Assembly (NCBI GenBank): GCA_029863105.1
Contig: JAOTWC010000063.1
Coordinates: 1-7,929, forward strand
DNA from: Gemmatimonadota bacterium
GTDB taxonomy: Bacteria > Gemmatimonadota > Gemmatimonadetes > Palauibacterales > Palauibacteraceae
DNA length: 7,929 nucleotides
Direction of reading: 5' to 3'
Shown: piece by piece, positions 6,851 through 7,929 of the stretch
How the letters are laid out: the number at the start of each line of letters is the position of its first letter
Position numbering within the stretch: the stretch's first letter is position 1
The notes under the pieces: generated by a model
The model's database searches: none
The model's input: only the letters and a program-made list of their open reading frames with translations
Told to the model about the DNA's origin: nothing
Made by a program: the position numbers and the translations under genes

Positions 6851-6867
6851 CCGTGGCTAGGCCACGG
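6851..6867. terminator. Candidate bidirectional terminator hairpin between convergent genes
   Basis: A perfect 7-bp GC-rich inverted repeat, CCGTGGC/GCCACGG, with the 3-base loop TAG sits at the meeting point of the CPBP and permease genes. One arm and the loop contain the permease stop codon (CTA on the plus strand, 6857-6859). No T run follows on either strand, so efficient intrinsic termination is not assured. Confidence 0.4.
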
Positions 6868-7594
6868 GCTCGGTGGCCGCGATGCGTCGCGCCAGCAGAT
6901 TCCCCGCGAGAACAACCAGAAGCAGTATGCCGGCGAGGACCAGGGTTGGCAGGCCAGCCGAGGTCCAGGGTCCGGGTGCGGATTCCGACAGTACTGCGAC
7001 CCATGCTTCGTGCAGCGGCCGGAGAGGGCTGCCGGCTTCCACGGCCTCCCACCATGACCCCGGGGCAGGCGCACGAAACACACCTGATGCATGCAACGCG
7101 AAGAGCGATACCACGGCGCAACCCAGAGCCGCTTCGCCCAACGCCCGTACCAGCGAGGCTACCAGTGCGCCGAGCAAGTTCGCGAACAGGAGAGCGAGCC
7201 CCGTGGCGATAACGATCGCAAACAGGAGCACCCCGGCCTCTGCGGTGAACCCCGCGACGATCCATACAAGCAGGGCGTTGGTCGGCAGGAGCTGAGCCCA
7301 GTCGATGGCGGTGGCGGCCAGTGTCCGTTCCACAAGCCACCTGCGGCCGCCATACCCCGTCAGCCATACCTTCTCCGCCCAGCCGGACATCCCGTCGCGA
7401 ATCAACGGGATACAGCTGCCGTATGCGCCGAAGAACGTCACGAACACGGCCACGACCACCGCCTGATGCACTGGAGCAGCCCCACTGGTCACGACAGGAA
7501 CGAGAAGGAGGCCTGGGATGAGCAGGTTAAAGGCGAGCAGGCGGCGGCGGCGCCAGGCAAGCGTCTGCGTGAGCCGCCACACGACGAGCCTCAT
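6857..7594 (-). CDS. ABC-2-type transporter permease
   Basis: This encodes a 245-residue membrane protein with about six hydrophobic segments (near 19-36, 43-62, 94-114, 118-146, 149-168 and 214-235) separated by short basic or Gly/Pro-rich loops. The layout fits the membrane subunit of an ABC-2-type exporter, which moves lipids, drugs or polysaccharide across the inner membrane. I see no residue motif that names a substrate. A loop with SPLRPLHEAW (about 188-197) lies before the last helix, where ABC-2 permeases often have a short amphipathic stretch. The main support is position: the gene starts one base after the stop of an ABC ATPase. The ATG at 7594 is preferred because GGAG lies six bases upstream; an in-frame ATG at 7606 would overlap the ATPase gene. 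The family call comes mostly from topology and context. Confidence 0.77.
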   Translation of the reverse strand: MRLVVWRLTQTLAWRRRRLLAFNLLIPGLLLVPVVTSGAAPVHQAVVVAVFVTFFGAYGSCIPLIRDGMSGWAEKVWLTGYGGRRWLVERTLAATAIDWAQLLPTNALLVWIVAGFTAEAGVLLFAIVIATGLALLFANLLGALVASLVRALGEAALGCAVVSLFALHASGVFRAPAPGSWWEAVEAGSPLRPLHEAWVAVLSESAPGPWTSAGLPTLVLAGILLLVVLAGNLLARRIAATEPVA

Positions 7595-7595
7595 G

Positions 7596-7929
7596 CTAGT
7601 CTCCATCCTTCGACGTCAGACGCCGTCCAGTAAGGCGGATGAAGACGTCCTCCAGTCCGGGCTCCCTGACGCGAATCGCCCGGACGTCCGCACCCGACTC
7701 GACGAGCCAGGCGCTCAACTCGGGCAGCCGGCTGGAGGCGTTCACACCGGACACGACCAGGCGGCCGGACTCCGCACCGACGACAGACAGCCCCGGCGGC
7801 AGGTCAGCGGATGGAACGGCGGTTGAATGTTCGACCTCGATGATCGTTGGCGCCTCAAGACCGGCAATCAGCCGTGCCGGCGAGTCGTCCGCGAGAATGC
7901 GACCCGCCTCTAGAACGAGGACGCGCGAA
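7596..7929 (-). CDS. ABC transporter ATP-binding protein, C-terminal part (N-terminus off the right edge)
   Basis: The last 110 residues of an ABC ATPase are visible, ending with TAG at 7596-7598. The fragment opens with RVLVLEAGRILADDSPARLI, the stretch just after the H-loop in ABC-2 exporter ATPases, where the pattern is normally a hydrophobic run, GR(I/V), then a small residue and P. A less conserved C-terminal domain follows and closes with EPGLEDVFIRLTGR, the common ending of DrrA/CcmA-type multidrug or lipid exporter ATPases. Walker A, Walker B and the signature motif lie beyond the window. The permease gene begins one base downstream, so the pair is translationally coupled and should form one transporter. 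The substrate is unknown. Confidence 0.9.
   Translation of the reverse strand, partial: SRVLVLEAGRILADDSPARLIAGLEAPTIIEVEHSTAVPSADLPPGLSVVGAESGRLVVSGVNASSRLPELSAWLVESGADVRAIRVREPGLEDVFIRLTGRRLTSKDGD
7601..7604 (-). promoter_or_regulatory. Ribosome binding site deciding the permease start
   Basis: GGAG on the minus strand lies six bases before the ATG at 7594, inside the last codons of the ATPase gene. The earlier ATG at 7606 has only an AAGG directly abutting it, which is too close to serve. Confidence 0.55.

Noticed and set aside
1..7929. Mobile element, CRISPR array, tRNA or phage defence cluster
   Set aside because: No transposase, terminal inverted repeats, spaced direct repeats or tRNA-like cloverleaf were seen; the genes are respiratory, protease and transporter genes.

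Overview
The window is GC-rich, densely coding bacterial DNA with short or overlapping gene junctions. It reads as a fragment from an uncultured Gram-negative-type bacterium with a respiratory chain that uses membrane-anchored c-type cytochromes. The gene content (an atypical bd-superfamily oxidase, an AhbD/NirJ-like radical SAM protein, PCP_red domains, CPBP protease) would fit lineages such as Gemmatimonadota, Nitrospirota or Acidobacteriota. There is no rRNA or other marker here, so that placement is a guess.

Left block, 1-5802, all on the minus strand and read from right to left: (i) a 689-residue fusion of two universal stress protein (USP) domains with two PCP_red-like domains; (ii) a radical SAM/SPASM protein of the AhbD/NirJ tetrapyrrole-modifying type with a C-terminal PCP_red domain; (iii) a 601-residue polytopic protein homologous to CydA of cytochrome bd oxidase; (iv) a membrane-anchored diheme cytochrome c that runs off the left edge. 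The genes are separated by 2 nt, a 4-nt ATGA overlap, and 1 nt, so they almost certainly form one translationally coupled operon. A good sigma70-type promoter lies about 220 bp upstream of the first gene.

Right block: a 337-bp divergent intergenic region (5803-6139), then a plus-strand CPBP (CAAX-protease-like) membrane protease gene. Two minus-strand ABC transporter genes converge on it: an ABC-2-type permease and the C-terminal end of its ATPase, which runs off the right edge.

Main idea: the left operon looks like a dedicated terminal-oxidase module. A bd-type core appears to lack two canonical haem-pocket glutamates and the soluble quinol loop, and it is co-encoded with a possible cytochrome c donor. 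It is also co-encoded with a probable tetrapyrrole-modifying radical SAM enzyme and a USP fusion that shares with that enzyme a domain otherwise known from protochlorophyllide reductase. I infer that the radical SAM and USP-PCP_red proteins make, carry or insert an unusual haem for this oxidase. The domain calls are well supported by motifs; the shared pathway is inference.
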